A DNA stretch of 64,000 nt, taken from contig NC_134526.1 of assembly GCF_027942865.1 (NCBI RefSeq), positions 19,325,784-19,389,783 on the forward strand. The letters run 5' to 3'. This document shows, in pieces, positions 1 through 10,616 of the stretch (its first letter is position 1; each line of letters starts with the position of its first letter). Below the pieces are notes generated by a model, which searched no databases, was not told the DNA's origin, and saw nothing but the letters and a program-made list of their open reading frames with translations. Both the position numbers and the translations under genes were made by a program. This stretch comes from Odontesthes bonariensis (Eukaryota > Chordata > Actinopteri > Atheriniformes > Atherinopsidae).

Positions 1-426
1 TATAGTTTGATGGATATATACAATACAATTTACATTCATTTTCAACTTGGAACTTATAAGAAAAATAAATACTCTTCTGAACTCTATCCTAAAATTTTAT
101 ATTTTATAACAAGGTGTGCCTCACAGACAGTGAACAGGATAATGTCACTTACTATTTGTGAAACTACTCATACAAGTAGTTGTAATTGGATTGTCTTCGT
201 CTACATATGTATCGATGCAGGTTCGTTCATCATACACAGTAAGTACATAGTAGCTGCTATCTGAGGCACGTGATATGTTAAATTATAAGTTATTCAACTC
301 ATTTAGACAATCACTGTACTGGGTGACACACAGTATATAAAGGCTTTTTAACATGGAGTTCAGCAATTGTTTTGTCACCAAAATATTGCATCTGCAACAT
401 TGGAATTACTGTTAAACATTTTGGAC
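1..426. other. Intergenic spacer, duplicated at 45,372-45,800
   Basis: No V segment or coding signal is seen. The sequence is nearly identical to 45,372-45,800 and marks the left edge of the segmental duplication visible in this window. Confidence 0.6.
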
Positions 427-885
427 TGTTACGGGGTAACAATAAAGTGTTACCCCTGACTGAGGAAATAAAACAATGAGAACTGATGGGTGATGTTAAA
501 TGGTTATTTATTGGAAAAGAAAAGTAATACTATTCAACCAAAACCTAGAAGAAAAACACAATCCCAACAGAACCTGCTGAGGACAAACAAGAGCCTAAAT
601 GATTAACAGAACAACAGAACCCAAAAACAAACTGTCAACCTCCTTCCACTGTAAGAGTTACGCTTCAGACAACCTGCACAAGCTACTGCAAAAACACTCC
701 AACAATAGCTGGCCCCACTGGCACCTGGGTTGCGTCTTCCAGCATCTTTTAAAAGCAGCCCAGCTGATTAGACCTAGTCACTCACAGCTGGGACAACTCA
801 CCTGCTCACCAACTCACCTGGCTGCAGCGCTAACACACACACACACACACACACAGACACTATATACGATCCTTGGGTCGTAACA
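427..885 (-). mobile_element. Solo LTR, Ty3/gypsy-like
   Basis: The block starts TGTTACG and ends CGTAACA, the TG...CA inverted ends of a long terminal repeat, and is flanked by near-matching 5-bp sequences (tggac / tgtac). The duplicated locus at 45,785-45,815 lacks it, so it is an insertion. Read on the minus strand it has a TATATAG box near its start, a CA/GT microsatellite and an AATAAA signal near its end. No internal retroviral genes accompany it. Confidence 0.7.
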
Positions 886-1048
886 TGTACATAAGCAGTG
901 TTACATTCAAAACAAAGGTTAAAATAAACACACATACACACAAATGCAACAGGAATTAATATCAAGTCAGTTATTTCTCAAAAGTTTCAGTGGAAATTGC
1001 TGAGTATTAAAACAAAATATCTATATGGTTATGGTAAAAAGAGGAAGT

Positions 1049-1087
1049 AGATTTTGTATGAGTCTCCTGTTTCTGTCTCTCACTGTG
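1049..1087 (-). other. RSS of V1 (23-bp spacer)
   Basis: Heptamer CACAGTG at 1081-1087, spacer 1058-1080, nonamer ACAAAATCT at 1049-1057. Confidence 0.8.
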
Positions 1088-1527
1088 TGTGTCTTGCACA
1101 GTAATACACTGCTGTGTCCTCGGTCTTCAGACTGTTCATCTGTAGATAGACTTTGCTGCTGGAGTCATCTCTGGAGATGGTGAATCGGCCCTGGACTGAC
1201 TGGGAGTAATATTTAGAACTACTGCCTGTGTGTACAAAAGCGATCCACTCCAGTCCTTTTCCAGGAGCCTGTCGAACCCAGTCCATGGGATAGCTGCTGA
1301 ATGTGAATCCAGAGCCTGTACAGGTCAGCCTATGGGATTCTCCAGGCCTTTTGATAACTGGTTCAGACTCTGTCAGGGTCTGTCCAGCAACACCTGTCAA
1401 GAGAATTTAGACAAAATCTAGTGAAATACGCTAATGGCACAAACAAAATCTATGCAGGATTAGGTTCAATAAACATTTCACCTGCGCAGCAGATATATAA
1501 GAGCAGCAGTCCTGTCCAAACAGTCAT
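1088..1527 (-). CDS. IGHV: V1: IGHV segment, family A, intact
   Basis: Germline heavy-chain V segment; after V(D)J joining it encodes the antigen-binding VH domain of membrane or secreted Ig. Leader exon 1482-1527 encodes [15 protein letters not shown] and ends at a GT donor; V exon 1088-1393 follows a CAG acceptor in matching phase. The mature chain begins [10 protein letters not shown]1 Cys (RLTCTGSG), FR2 [14 protein letters not shown] and FR3 [10 protein letters not shown] are all present with no stop. CDR1 is GFTFSSYP and CDR2 is about VHTGSSSK. An octamer variant ATGCAAAA lies at 1603-1610. Its 3' flank matches that of V30. Confidence 0.9.
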
Positions 1528-2506
1528 TGTGTTAAGGTGAGTGTTCACTGTTATCTGCCATCCTGTGTGCAGCCAGATAAGTAGAGATGTAAGACATGTA
1601 GGTTTTGCATTGACTCCTCCTCACAGGAAGAATACAGCTCCATCAGATTTGAATCCGTTATGAAACCAAATTGATTTTAATGTGCTGATAACACACATTA
1701 GCATGATAACGTGCCAGTAACACATGGATAACACACAATTTTTTCGTCAGGAGGCTAAAATAACATATAGACATGTTTTTAGATCTAGGTGCAGGTAAAG
1801 ATATGATTTGAAAAAGAAAAGCCACTTTCGATTATCTCAGTGTCCGCTCCAGATGATTCATCCAGAATATCTTAGGTCTGTCAGAGAAGCAAAGAGGTTC
1901 TGACAAAACTATTATTTGATACTCTCAGATGGAAAGGTTTTGATCATTCAAATGCACATAATTTATCATAAGATTATCAAGTCTTAATGCAAGAACGATA
2001 TTAAGCTCAGTCCTAGACTGCCCTCTAGTGTTTTGAAAAGGGGGGACTGATAATTCCACATCTAAACATGGAAAAAGACATGACTTTGGTTTTTGTTTTG
2101 CCCTAAAGTTGTTATCATATGAACACTCTCAGCCTGGGATTGTTCTCTTTGCCAGATACATATATCCACTTCCAATCAACAATAGATGTTTTGCTGTTTT
2201 CTTTAACGTAATATTCGCTGTTTAGAGGCAGTGTGGCAACGCTGAGTGAAGTGTTTAGAAATGTGTTCCTGTTTATTGAATGAATGTTGACTTGCTGTGC
2301 TGCAGTCGTGAATAAGACGTGAAATGCAGAGCATATCAACATATATCAAAAAGAGAGTGTGACTGCTTGCGAGAATATGAATTCTTCTCCACAAATGTTC
2401 AAACCACACAGAGTACTGTGTGTTTGAGGAATAGTGTGCCTGTCTTTGGAGATTAGTCAAGAGTTTCATGCTTGTCTTCCTGGTGGTGATGACATATAGA
2501 GGAAGT

Positions 2507-2545
2507 AGATTTTGTACAAATCTCCTGTTTCTGTCTCTCACTGTG
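2507..2545 (-). other. RSS of V2
   Basis: Heptamer CACAGTG 2539-2545, 23-bp spacer, nonamer ACAAAATCT 2507-2515; intact although the V is broken. Confidence 0.75.
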
Positions 2546-2980
2546 TGTGTCTGGCACAGTAATACACTGCTGTGTCCTCGGTCTTCAGACTGTTCATCTG
2601 TAGATAGACTTTACTGCTGGAGTCATCTCTGGAGATGGTGAATCGGCCCTGGACTGACTGGGAGTAATATTTAGCAGCACTGCCTGTGTGTACAAAAGCG
2701 ATCCACTCCAGTTCCAGCAGCCTGTCGAACCCAATCCATATGATAGCTGCTGAATGTAAATCCAGAGCCTGTACAAGTTAAAGTGTGGGACTCTCCGGGC
2801 CTTTTAACAACCGCTTCAGACTCTGTCAGAATCTGACTCTCAACAGCTGTCAAGAACATTAAGAAATATCAAGTTAGATAGGCTGCTGATACAAACAAAA
2901 GCTATGAAATATTAGGATCTGTGAATATTTTCACCTGCCCAGCAGATGGTCAACAGCAGCAGTCCTGTCCTACTCTCCAT
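2546..2980 (-). pseudogene. IGHV: V2: IGHV pseudogene, family A, FR2 frameshift
   Basis: Leader exon 2935-2980 ([15 protein letters not shown]) and V exon 2546-2846 are recognisable. Compared with V30, five bases are missing at about 2711-2714 in the FR2 'GKGLEW' codons, so the frame runs AAGTGVDRF and is lost. Elsewhere the exon is closely similar to V30 and the octamer ATGCAAAT at 3050-3057 is perfect, so inactivation looks recent. It could still be transcribed and rearranged, but only out of frame. Confidence 0.85.
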
Positions 2981-3959
2981 CTTGTTGAACTCTGTGTTAA
3001 CTGTTCTCTGTTGTCGTCTCTGCAGTCAGATAAAGGTGGAGGACGTCAGATTTGCATTCCCTCCTCCTCACAGGAATGTCGTAAGCTGAGCAGAAGTATA
3101 TTCATTATGATTTCTTTGTAATGAATACTGACTGTTATTAATTAATAAATGTCATCACATGTAGCTAAATGGTATCATTTGTGACATGAAGATAGTTTTT
3201 ACATGGATACATGATCTCTATCGGGTGAAATTAATCATTTATGTAGGTCAAATTAGTGTGTTTGAGTTTTCTGTCTTCCTCTCTGATGAGTGCTGCACTG
3301 ACTCCTCATACCATGAGGGATTCTGCTGAAACTGGACTTTCAGTGATGTGATGGTAATAATGAGTGTTTATGTGTTTTAATCGGATCAGTTTTAAGGACT
3401 AAATCAAATTTCAAATGTGTAAAGTAAAGAAATACAGCAGATATGATGCTCAAAAATTCTTTTTTTAGGGAGAGGGACGAGATGGGAGTGAATGAAAATA
3501 TCAAGCTGTAGGCAGGTTTGTATGAACACAGATTAAGGCAAGAGTTGCAAATTCTTCATCAGTAAACCACAGATAACAGCAGGTAAACAGCAGCATGTTG
3601 TTGAAAGATGAAAAGATTAATTGAAAAAATAGGATGAGAATAAAAATGACCGTGACCCATTTTGTGAGCCAATTTTATTACCATACTTAAAATGTATAAC
3701 TTACTGATTATTATTGGTTATCTTTCAGTAGATGTACAGGTCAGTTGTAAATGTTAAAATATATACACTCCTCTTTCAAAGATTATTAATTCAAAGTATT
3801 TGTAACCTTTAAACCAGCTGCAGTTCAGTCAATGAAGAATATTCAGTAAAATCTATAGACTGTTTATATTCTGACTGTTACAGCAAACACATGAAAATAT
3901 TAGTGGTCTGAGGGCTCCTCCTCTGGTGGTTTCATGCAACGAGTGTTCAACCTCTTAGA

Positions 3960-3998
3960 GGTTTTTGTTCAGGTCTGCTGATGCTTTGTGTTACTGTG
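3960..3998 (-). other. RSS of V3
   Basis: Heptamer CACAGTA 3992-3998, 23-bp spacer, nonamer ACAAAAACC 3960-3968. CCACCAGAGG core at 3920-3929, 30 bp beyond the nonamer. Confidence 0.85.
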
Positions 3999-4431
3999 GC
4001 GTCTCGCACAGTAATACACAGCAGTGTCTTCAGGCTGCATATTCTGTCCATTTAGAGTCACTGTGTTGCTGGAAGTGTCTAAGTCGATACTGAACTTGTT
4101 CTTCAGTGAATCTTTGTAGTATGAAGCTCCAGTATCTTTTATCCCAATCCACTCCAGTCCTTTCCCTGCAGGCTGTCTGATCCAAGCTGTGTAGCTGCCC
4201 AGAGAATAAGAGACCTGACAGGTGATGGTCAGACGTTGGCCTGGCTGCACAGTCACAGAGGCTGGCAGTGTCAGCTGTTCACACTTCACACCTGCAAAGG
4301 AAAATACTGAATAGTAAATTTCTGGAAACAGTGAACAGCCAGTGTGGTGTGATCATACTGTCAGTGTCTCTGCCTCAGTGAGACTCACAGCATCCAGCAG
4401 CCAGCAGCAGCAGCAGAGCTACAGAGAACAT
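3999..4431 (-). CDS. IGHV: V3: IGHV segment, family B, intact
   Basis: Leader exon 4389-4431 (MFSVALLLLLAAGC), intron about 97 bp, V exon 3999-4291 giving VKCEQLTLPASVTVQ at the mature N-terminus. FR1 LTITCQVSY, FR2 [14 protein letters not shown] and FR3 [11 protein letters not shown] are intact. CDR1 is around SLGSYT and CDR2 around IKDTGAS. A perfect octamer lies at 4529-4536 with TATA-like 'ctttatg' between it and the ATG. The Q-to-L change in 'QLTLPA' is peculiar to this copy. Confidence 0.92.
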
Positions 4432-4799
4432 GTTGGAGTTGAAGGTGATCTGAATTCTCGACTTCTCTTGTTTTACTGCAAACGTGAGCAAGACGCCAAG
4501 TCTTTATGTCAGGCTCTCAGGAAGTTCAATTTGCATAAGCCGTATATTGAAAGGCTACAACAGAAAGTTTCCCGCCTCAGGTTGCTGTTTGGAGTTATGT
4601 TGTGATTTATAGGTTTAAAAAAATATTCTATATACAGCACATTCTTATCGATATTTTTTCATTGTGAAACTTTTTAAACTGTTCAGATAAGTCAGTGTAG
4701 AACAATACAATCAAAACACAAATAAACAGAATATGTGATACCTATTAGTGTCAATATATTTGTACATATTTATCAGTTTCTCTCTCCTGTGTCACAGTG

Positions 4800-5075
4800 T
4801 CTCTCGAGCACAAGAACTCCCGGCAGAATCTTCTGAATGTGTGCAGGTCAGTCCGTGGGACCCTCCAGGCCTTTTAACCACTGGGTCAGACTCAGTCAGT
4901 GTTCGACCATAAGTACCTAAACAAAGACAACTCATTATTTATGGTGAAGCGTTCATTTTTCCACTAGCACAGTTTTCATATATTCGTATATACATTTGTA
5001 AGAAGATGTGTTATTCTTACCTGTCCATTTAACTGAGAGATTAAGAAAGACAACCCATTTCATTGCTTTGCTGAT
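4800..5075 (-). pseudogene. IGHV: V4: family C fossil with internal deletion
   Basis: The FR3 end (about 4800-4838, with degraded 'cgagcacaagaact') is joined directly to FR1 (about 4839-4916), so CDR1-FR2-CDR2 and most of FR3 are missing. A degraded leader lies at about 5028-5075 with an early stop. The same deleted form recurs at V7, V15, V26, V32 and V40, showing that the fossil was amplified after the deletion. Confidence 0.75.
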
Positions 5076-5194
5076 GACATACAGATTTACATACCCATAA
5101 AACTCAGCAGCAGCAATCAACTGCAGCCTCTACTGAGACGTGTGTGTGTTTTGTTGGTTTTCTGTAAAGTCTCTTTATTAAAATGAACCACTGC

Positions 5195-5300
5195 GTTTCC
5201 TGATACATTAATACAGAGTGCAGAGTTCTCTGGTCTTAGGTTGGACTGTCTCAGATGCTCCATGCTGTTATCAGCAGGTGTTATATCTTTAGATTTTTTT
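5195..5300 (-). pseudogene. IGHV: Family D FR3 fragment
   Basis: About 100 bp similar to family D FR3 ('...gagttctctggtcttaggttggactgtctcagatgctccatgctgtt...' on the plus strand) without FR1, FR2 or leader. It is repeated at 41,815 and 48,675. Confidence 0.6.
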
Positions 5301-5733
5301 TTTCGTCAAGTTTTGAGCTTTTTTTTTAACAAGTGATTATAAATTAATACTAAGAAATAGTAAGTAGTAATGCAAGTGTACGCTGATACAATAATACTGG
5401 AGGTTCTGTTCAGGTCTCCTGATACTTTGAGCTGCAGAGGATTATCTTTAAATACACCTGCTTACGTTTCCCTTTTTTACAAATTTCATAACATTTTTAA
5501 TAATGTTCAAAGGCAATCTGTCAAAATATATAATTTATTGAAGCTATCATGACCAATATTTTAAATTCTTCAAATGAAATTTCCGTGTATTCGATTGAAT
5601 TTAGAACAACGCTGCACAGGATCGTGTCTGAATGAAGCAGTTTGATTGATGTGTTGACTGAAGATGTTGAATTGCAGTTTATTTCTGGGAGTGATAAAGA
5701 CAAAAGGCAAACTGTGACTTCATTCTGTTGATG
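5300..5733. repeat. Family C 3' spacer, reiterated
   Basis: AT-rich spacer with no coding signal. The same block, beginning 'acaataatactggaggttctg', lies beyond the RSS of the family C genes at 8097-8440, 42,000-42,348 and 48,870-49,219. It travels with the V unit. Confidence 0.6.
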
Positions 5734-5771
5734 AGTTTTTGTACAGTGTTTATGCCTCCTGTGTCACTGTG
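5734..5771 (-). other. RSS of V5 (22-bp spacer)
   Basis: Heptamer CACAGTG 5765-5771, nonamer ACAAAAACT 5734-5742, spacer 22 bp rather than 23. Confidence 0.75.
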
Positions 5772-6212
5772 GCTCTCGAGCACAGTAATAAACAGCAGAA
5801 TCCTCCGTGGTCAAACTGTTCATCTGCAGATACACCTGCTGTCTGCTGTTGTCTCTGGAGATGGTAAACTGACCTTTCACTGACTGAGAGTAGTAGATGC
5901 TACCACTGCTATCACTGATGGTAGAAATCCACTCCAGTCCTTTTCCAGCTGCCTGTCTGATCCAAGCGTTCCAGTAATGGCCACCAAACCCTGCATATGT
6001 GCAGGTCAGTTTGTGGGACTCTCCAGGCCTTTTAACCACTGGTTCAGACTCAGTCAGCGTTTGGCCGTCAGTACCTGCACACATACAACTCATTAGCTAC
6101 TGGGAAGCAGACATTCTGTCTTATTTATCAAAGTTTGATAATATATGATGTCCTTACCAGCCCAGTTAACTGAGAGGAAGAGAAAACCAATCACAACCTC
6201 AGGTCTGATCAT
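5772..6212 (-). CDS. IGHV: V5: IGHV segment, family C, intact
   Basis: Leader exon 6158-6212 ([18 protein letters not shown]) is longer than in family B. V exon 5772-6074 encodes mature [20 protein letters not shown]1 [10 protein letters not shown]2 [14 protein letters not shown], and FR3 [15 protein letters not shown]1 is GFGGHYWNA and CDR2 is ISDSSGSI. Octamer variant ATGCAAAG at 6315-6322. The initiator is the ATG that starts the hydrophobic leader; splice phases match. Confidence 0.92.
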
Positions 6213-6329
6213 TGTAAAAGCCACTTGTCAGACTCCAGTCTACAGTGTTTATGTCAGTGAATGAGTACATGTCTGAAACTTTGTAACATATATTTAAAGA
6301 TGGAAGAGATCAGACTTTGCATTAACTCC

Positions 6330-7090
6330 TCCTCATAGAGAAACACACCCCATCTCATCCACATTTCCTCAAACTTGATCTGTTCATCATTATTTTATGT
6401 AATTCATTGAAATGTATGTATTTATTCCTTTCGGCAGCATTGTGTCACCCAGTCATACTTCATATGTGATGTTGAAGAGTGACATTTTGATTTATTACAG
6501 TTAAAGCACATGTTGATGGAAACCATTAAAATCAGGATTTTATAACCACAACAGCTGCTGCTTTAACGCTGTTTATACTTCAGTTTGTAGTCGTGTTGTA
6601 CAACAAAAGGTGAAATAGAAACATGGATGATGAATTGTTGAAGACACATTCAGTTTTAAACACTTGTAGAAATGTAGTAATGATGCTTTGACTTATACCC
6701 TAAACGCTGTGTGTCTATGCTGTTGTTTCTTATGTTGTCATGATTTTGTTTAAAATTCGTACAAGGATGCCAGAAATTTAACGTTTTCACATTAAATGTT
6801 TGGAAGCCTTTAGCTGAACTAATGCTTTTAGTGATGTATGAGTGCTGAGTCTCACTTTGAAAGGAATAAAACATCATTTCTACATCTTAATCATCAAATT
6901 GTGTGACATTCATGAATAAACTGAATTATGCAACATTTCTCACAAGCTTTGAGCTGATTTCAAAATATATTACAATACCTTCTATACCAATCTAAATTAA
7001 AATAATGCCTATATACAAATGTAAGTGTTATTTACATTAAATACACCTCTTCTTTCATTGAGCTCATCTCAAATAATTTATGGTGTGAGA
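6330..7090. other. Intergenic spacer between V5 and V6
   Basis: AT-rich; no V, RNA or transposon signal seen. It is repeated beyond V8 (9070-9720), V27 (42,970-43,650) and V33 (49,810-50,490), so it belongs to the amplified C+B tandem unit. Confidence 0.55.
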
Positions 7091-7136
7091 GCTCCTCCTC
7101 TGGTGGTTTCATGCAACGAGTGTTCAACCTCTGAGA

Positions 7137-7175
7137 GGTTTTTGTTCAGGTCTGCTGATGCTTTGTGTTACTGTG
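7137..7175 (-). other. RSS of V6
   Basis: Heptamer CACAGTA 7169-7175, 23-bp spacer, nonamer ACAAAAACC 7137-7145; CCACCAGAGG core 7097-7106. Confidence 0.85.
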
Positions 7176-7609
7176 GGTTTCTGGCACAGTAATACACAGC
7201 AGTGTCTTCAGGCTGCATATTCTGTCCATTTAGAGTCACTGTGTTGCTGGAAGTGTCTAAGTCGATACTGAACTTGCTCTTCAGTGAATCTTTGTAGTAT
7301 GAAGCTCCCGTATGTTTCATCCCAATCCACTGCAGTCCTTTCCCTGCAGGCTGTCTGATCCAAGCTGTGTAGCTGCCCAGAGAATAAGAGACCTGACAGG
7401 TGATGGTCAGACGTTGGCCTGGCTGGACCGTCACAGAGGCTGGCTGTGTCAGCTGTTCACACTTCACACCTGCAAAGGAAAATACTGAATAGTAAATTTC
7501 TGGAAACAGTGAACAGCCAGTGTGGTGTGATCATACTGTCAGTGTCTCTGCCTCATTGAGACTCACAGCATCCAGCAGCCAGCAGCAGCAGCAGAGCTAC
7601 AGAGAACAT
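7176..7609 (-). CDS. IGHV: V6: IGHV segment, family B, intact
   Basis: Leader exon 7567-7609 and V exon 7176-7469 are in matching phase. FR1 LTITCQVSY, FR2 WIRQPAGKGLQWIG (E to Q in the usual GLEW) and FR3 [15 protein letters not shown]2 is about MKHTGAS. Perfect octamer 7707-7714. Upstream sequence as far as about 7800 is nearly identical to V3, V25 and V31, marking these as recent duplicates. Confidence 0.92.
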
Positions 7610-7981
7610 GTTGGAGTTGAAGGTGATCTGATGTCTCGACTTCTCTTGTTTTACTGCAAACGTGAGCAAGACGCCAAGTCTTTATGTCAGGCTCTCAGGA
7701 AGTTCAATTTGCATAAGCTTTATATTGAAAGGCTACAACAGAAAGTTTCCCGCCTCAGGTTGCTGTTTGGAGTTATGTTGTGATTTATAGGTTTGAAAAA
7801 ATATTCTATATGCAGCACATTCTTATCTATATTTTTTCATTGTGAAACTTTTTAAACTGTTCAGATAAGTCAGTGTAGAACAATACAATCAAAACACACA
7901 AATAAACAGAATATGTGATACCTATAGTGTCAATATATTTGTTCACATTTATCAGTTTCTCTCTCCTGTGTCACAGTGTCT

Positions 7982-8096
7982 CTCGAGCACAAGAACTCAC
8001 GGCAGAATCTTCTGAATGTGTGCAGGTCAGTCCGTGGGATCCTCCAGGCCTTTTAACCACTGGTTCAGACTCAGTCAGTGTTTGACCATAACACAC
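7982..8096 (-). pseudogene. IGHV: V7: family C fossil with internal deletion
   Basis: Same FR3-to-FR1 junction as V4, but its leader and the following D fragment are also gone: after FR1 the sequence passes straight into the 'acaataatactgg' spacer. Confidence 0.7.
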
Positions 8097-8442
8097 AATA
8101 ATACTGGAGGTTCTGTTCAGGTCTCCTGATACTTTGAGCTGCAGAGGATTATCTTTAAATACACCTGCTTACGTTTCCCTTTTTTTTACAAATTTCATAA
8201 AATTTTTAATAATGTTCAAAGGCAATCTGTCAAAATATATAATTTACTGAAGCTATCATGGCCAATATTTTAAATTCTTCAAATGAAATCTCTGTTTGTT
8301 CGATTGAATTTAGAACAACGCTGCACAGGATCGTGTCTGAATGAAGCAGTTTGATTGATGTGTTGACTGAAGATGTTGAATTGCAGTTTATTTCTGTGAG
8401 TGATAAAGACAAAAGGCAAACTGTGACTTCATTCTGTTGATG

Positions 8443-8480
8443 AGTTTTTGTACAGTGTTTATGCCTCCTGTGTCACTGTG
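8443..8480 (-). other. RSS of V8 (22-bp spacer)
   Basis: Heptamer CACAGTG 8474-8480, nonamer ACAAAAACT 8443-8451. Confidence 0.75.
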
Positions 8481-8921
8481 GCTCTCGAGCACAGTAATAA
8501 ACAGCAGAATCCTCCGTGGTCAAACTGTTCATCTGCAGATACACCTGCTGTCTGCTGTTGTCTCTGGAGATGGTAAACCGACCTTTCACTGACTGAGAGT
8601 AGTAGATGTAGCTACTGCTATCACTGATGGTAGAAATCCACTCCAGTCCTTTTCCAGCTGCCTGTCTGATCCAAGCATTCCAGTAATGGCCACCAAACCC
8701 TGCATATGTGCAGGTCAGTTTGTGGGACTCTCCAGGCCTTTTAACCGCTGGTTCAGACTCAGTCAGCGTTTGGCCGTCAGTACCTGCACACATACAACTC
8801 ATTAGATACTGGGAAGCAGCCATTCTGTCTTATTTATCAAAGTTTGATAAGATATGTTGTCCTTACCAGCCCAGTTAACTGAGAGGAAGAGAAAACCAAT
8901 CACAACCTCAGGTCTGATCAT
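8481..8921 (-). CDS. IGHV: V8: IGHV segment, family C, intact
   Basis: Leader 8867-8921, V exon 8481-8783. Mature [18 protein letters not shown]; Cys in [37 protein letters not shown]1 [12 protein letters not shown]2 ISDSSSYI. Octamer variant ATGCAAAG 9024-9031. Its counterpart in the second duplication copy is V33, which has lost the FR3 cysteine. Confidence 0.92.
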
Positions 8922-9774
8922 TGTAAAAGCCACTTGTCAGACTCCAGTCTACAGTGTGTATGTCAGTGAATGAGTACATGTCTGAAACTTTGTAACATAT
9001 ATGTAAAGATGGAAGAGATCAGACTTTGCATTAACTCCTCCTCCTCATAGAGGAACACACCCCATCTCATCCACATTTCCTCAAACTTGATCTGTTCATC
9101 ATTATTTTATGTAATTCATTGAAATGTAAATGTATTTATTCCTGTCGGCAGCATTGTGTCACCCAGTCATACTTCATATGTGATGTTGAAGAGTGACATT
9201 TTGATTTATTACAGTTAAAGCACATGTTGATGGAAACCATTAAAATCAGGATTTTATAACCACAACAGCTGCTGCTTTAATGCTGTTTATACTTTAGTTT
9301 GTAGTCGTGTTGTACAGCAAAAGGTGAAATAGAAACATGGATGATGAATTGATGAAGACACATTCAGTTTTAAACACTTGTAGAAATGTAGTAATGATGC
9401 TTTGACTTATACCTTAAACGCTGTGTGTCTATGCTGTTGTTTCTTATGTTGTCATGATTTTCTTTTTAATTCTTATAAGGATGGCAGAAATTTTAAGTTT
9501 TCACATTAAATGTTTGGAAGCCTTTAGCTGAACTAATGCTGTGAACCATCTTGTAAGTCATTATTTTTTTTATTGATGTATGAGTGCTGAGTCTCACTTT
9601 GAAAGGAATAAAGCATCATTTCTACAGCATCTCAGTGATCAATATTGCAAAATTGTGTGACATTTATGAGTACATTTGATACACCTCTTCTTTCATTGAG
9701 CTCATCTCAAATAATTTATGGTGTGAGAGCTCCTCCTCTGGTGGTTTCATGCAACGAGTGTTCAACCTCAGAGA

Positions 9775-9813
9775 GGTTTTTGTTCAGGTCTGCTGATGTT
9801 TTGTGTTACTGTG
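9775..9813 (-). other. RSS of V9
   Basis: Heptamer CACAGTA 9807-9813, 23-bp spacer, nonamer ACAAAAACC 9775-9783; CCACCAGAGG core 9735-9744. Confidence 0.85.
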
Positions 9814-10253
9814 GGTCTCTCGCACAGTAATACACAGCAGAGTCTTCAGGCTGCATATTCTGTCCATTTAGAGTCACTGTGTTGCTGGAAGTATCGAGGT
9901 CAATACTGAACTTGCTTTTCAGTGAATCTTTGTAGTATGAAGCTCCAGTATATTTGCTCCCAATCCACTCCAGTCCTTTCCCTGCAGGCTGTCTGATCCA
10001 AGCTGTGTAGTAGGTGCCCAGAGAATAAGAGACCTGACAGGTGATGGTCAGACGTTGGCCTGGCTGCACAGTCACAGAGGCTGGCTGTGTCAGCTGTTCA
10101 CACTTCACACCTGTGGAGGAAACATGTTGAATAAAGAATCAGTACAACAACAGTGAACAGTCAGTGTGGTGTGATCATACTGTCAGTGTCTCTGCCTCAG
10201 TGAGACTCACAGCATCCAGCAGCCAGCAGCAGCAGCAGAGCTACAGAGAACAT
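9814..10253 (-). CDS. IGHV: V9: IGHV segment, family B, intact
   Basis: Leader 10211-10253, V exon 9814-10110. FR1 LTITCQVSY, CDR1 SLGTYYTA, FR2 [17 protein letters not shown]2 SKYTGAS, FR3 [12 protein letters not shown]. Perfect octamer 10,349-10,356 with 'ctttatat' TATA-like sequence. Paralogue in copy 2 is V34. Confidence 0.92.
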
Positions 10254-10616
10254 GTTGGCGTTGAAGGTGATCTGATGGGCGCTTCTCTTGTTTTACACCA
10301 AATGAAAGTGATGTATCCGGTCTTTATATCAGAATCTCTGGGAGTTGAATTTGCATAGATCACAGCATAATTTCTTTAGTCACAAATAGCATTCGTGGGA
10401 TTCATATTAGAACATTTGAAAGGTGATTCTTAGTTATGCATTAAAATTTATTGTAAAACATTTTACATAATTCAGATAAGTCAGATAAGAATAGAAACAC
10501 TTCCATAAACAGAATAATTAAATGTCATAGTCTTAAATGCATATTAGTATAAGCAGAGCTTCACAGAGTATGTTCTCAGTAAAGACTTGGAGCTTCTTTC
10601 TATTTTTTGACTGTGT

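Noticed and set aside
4342..4605. Recurrent plus-strand ORF with a Q-rich 'SSSQQQQQSYREH' segment (also at 7520, 10,164, 40,852, 47,825, 50,929 and others)
   Set aside because: It is the antisense of the family B leader exon (CTG/GCT leucine-alanine run) and its promoter; it recurs because the V unit recurs.
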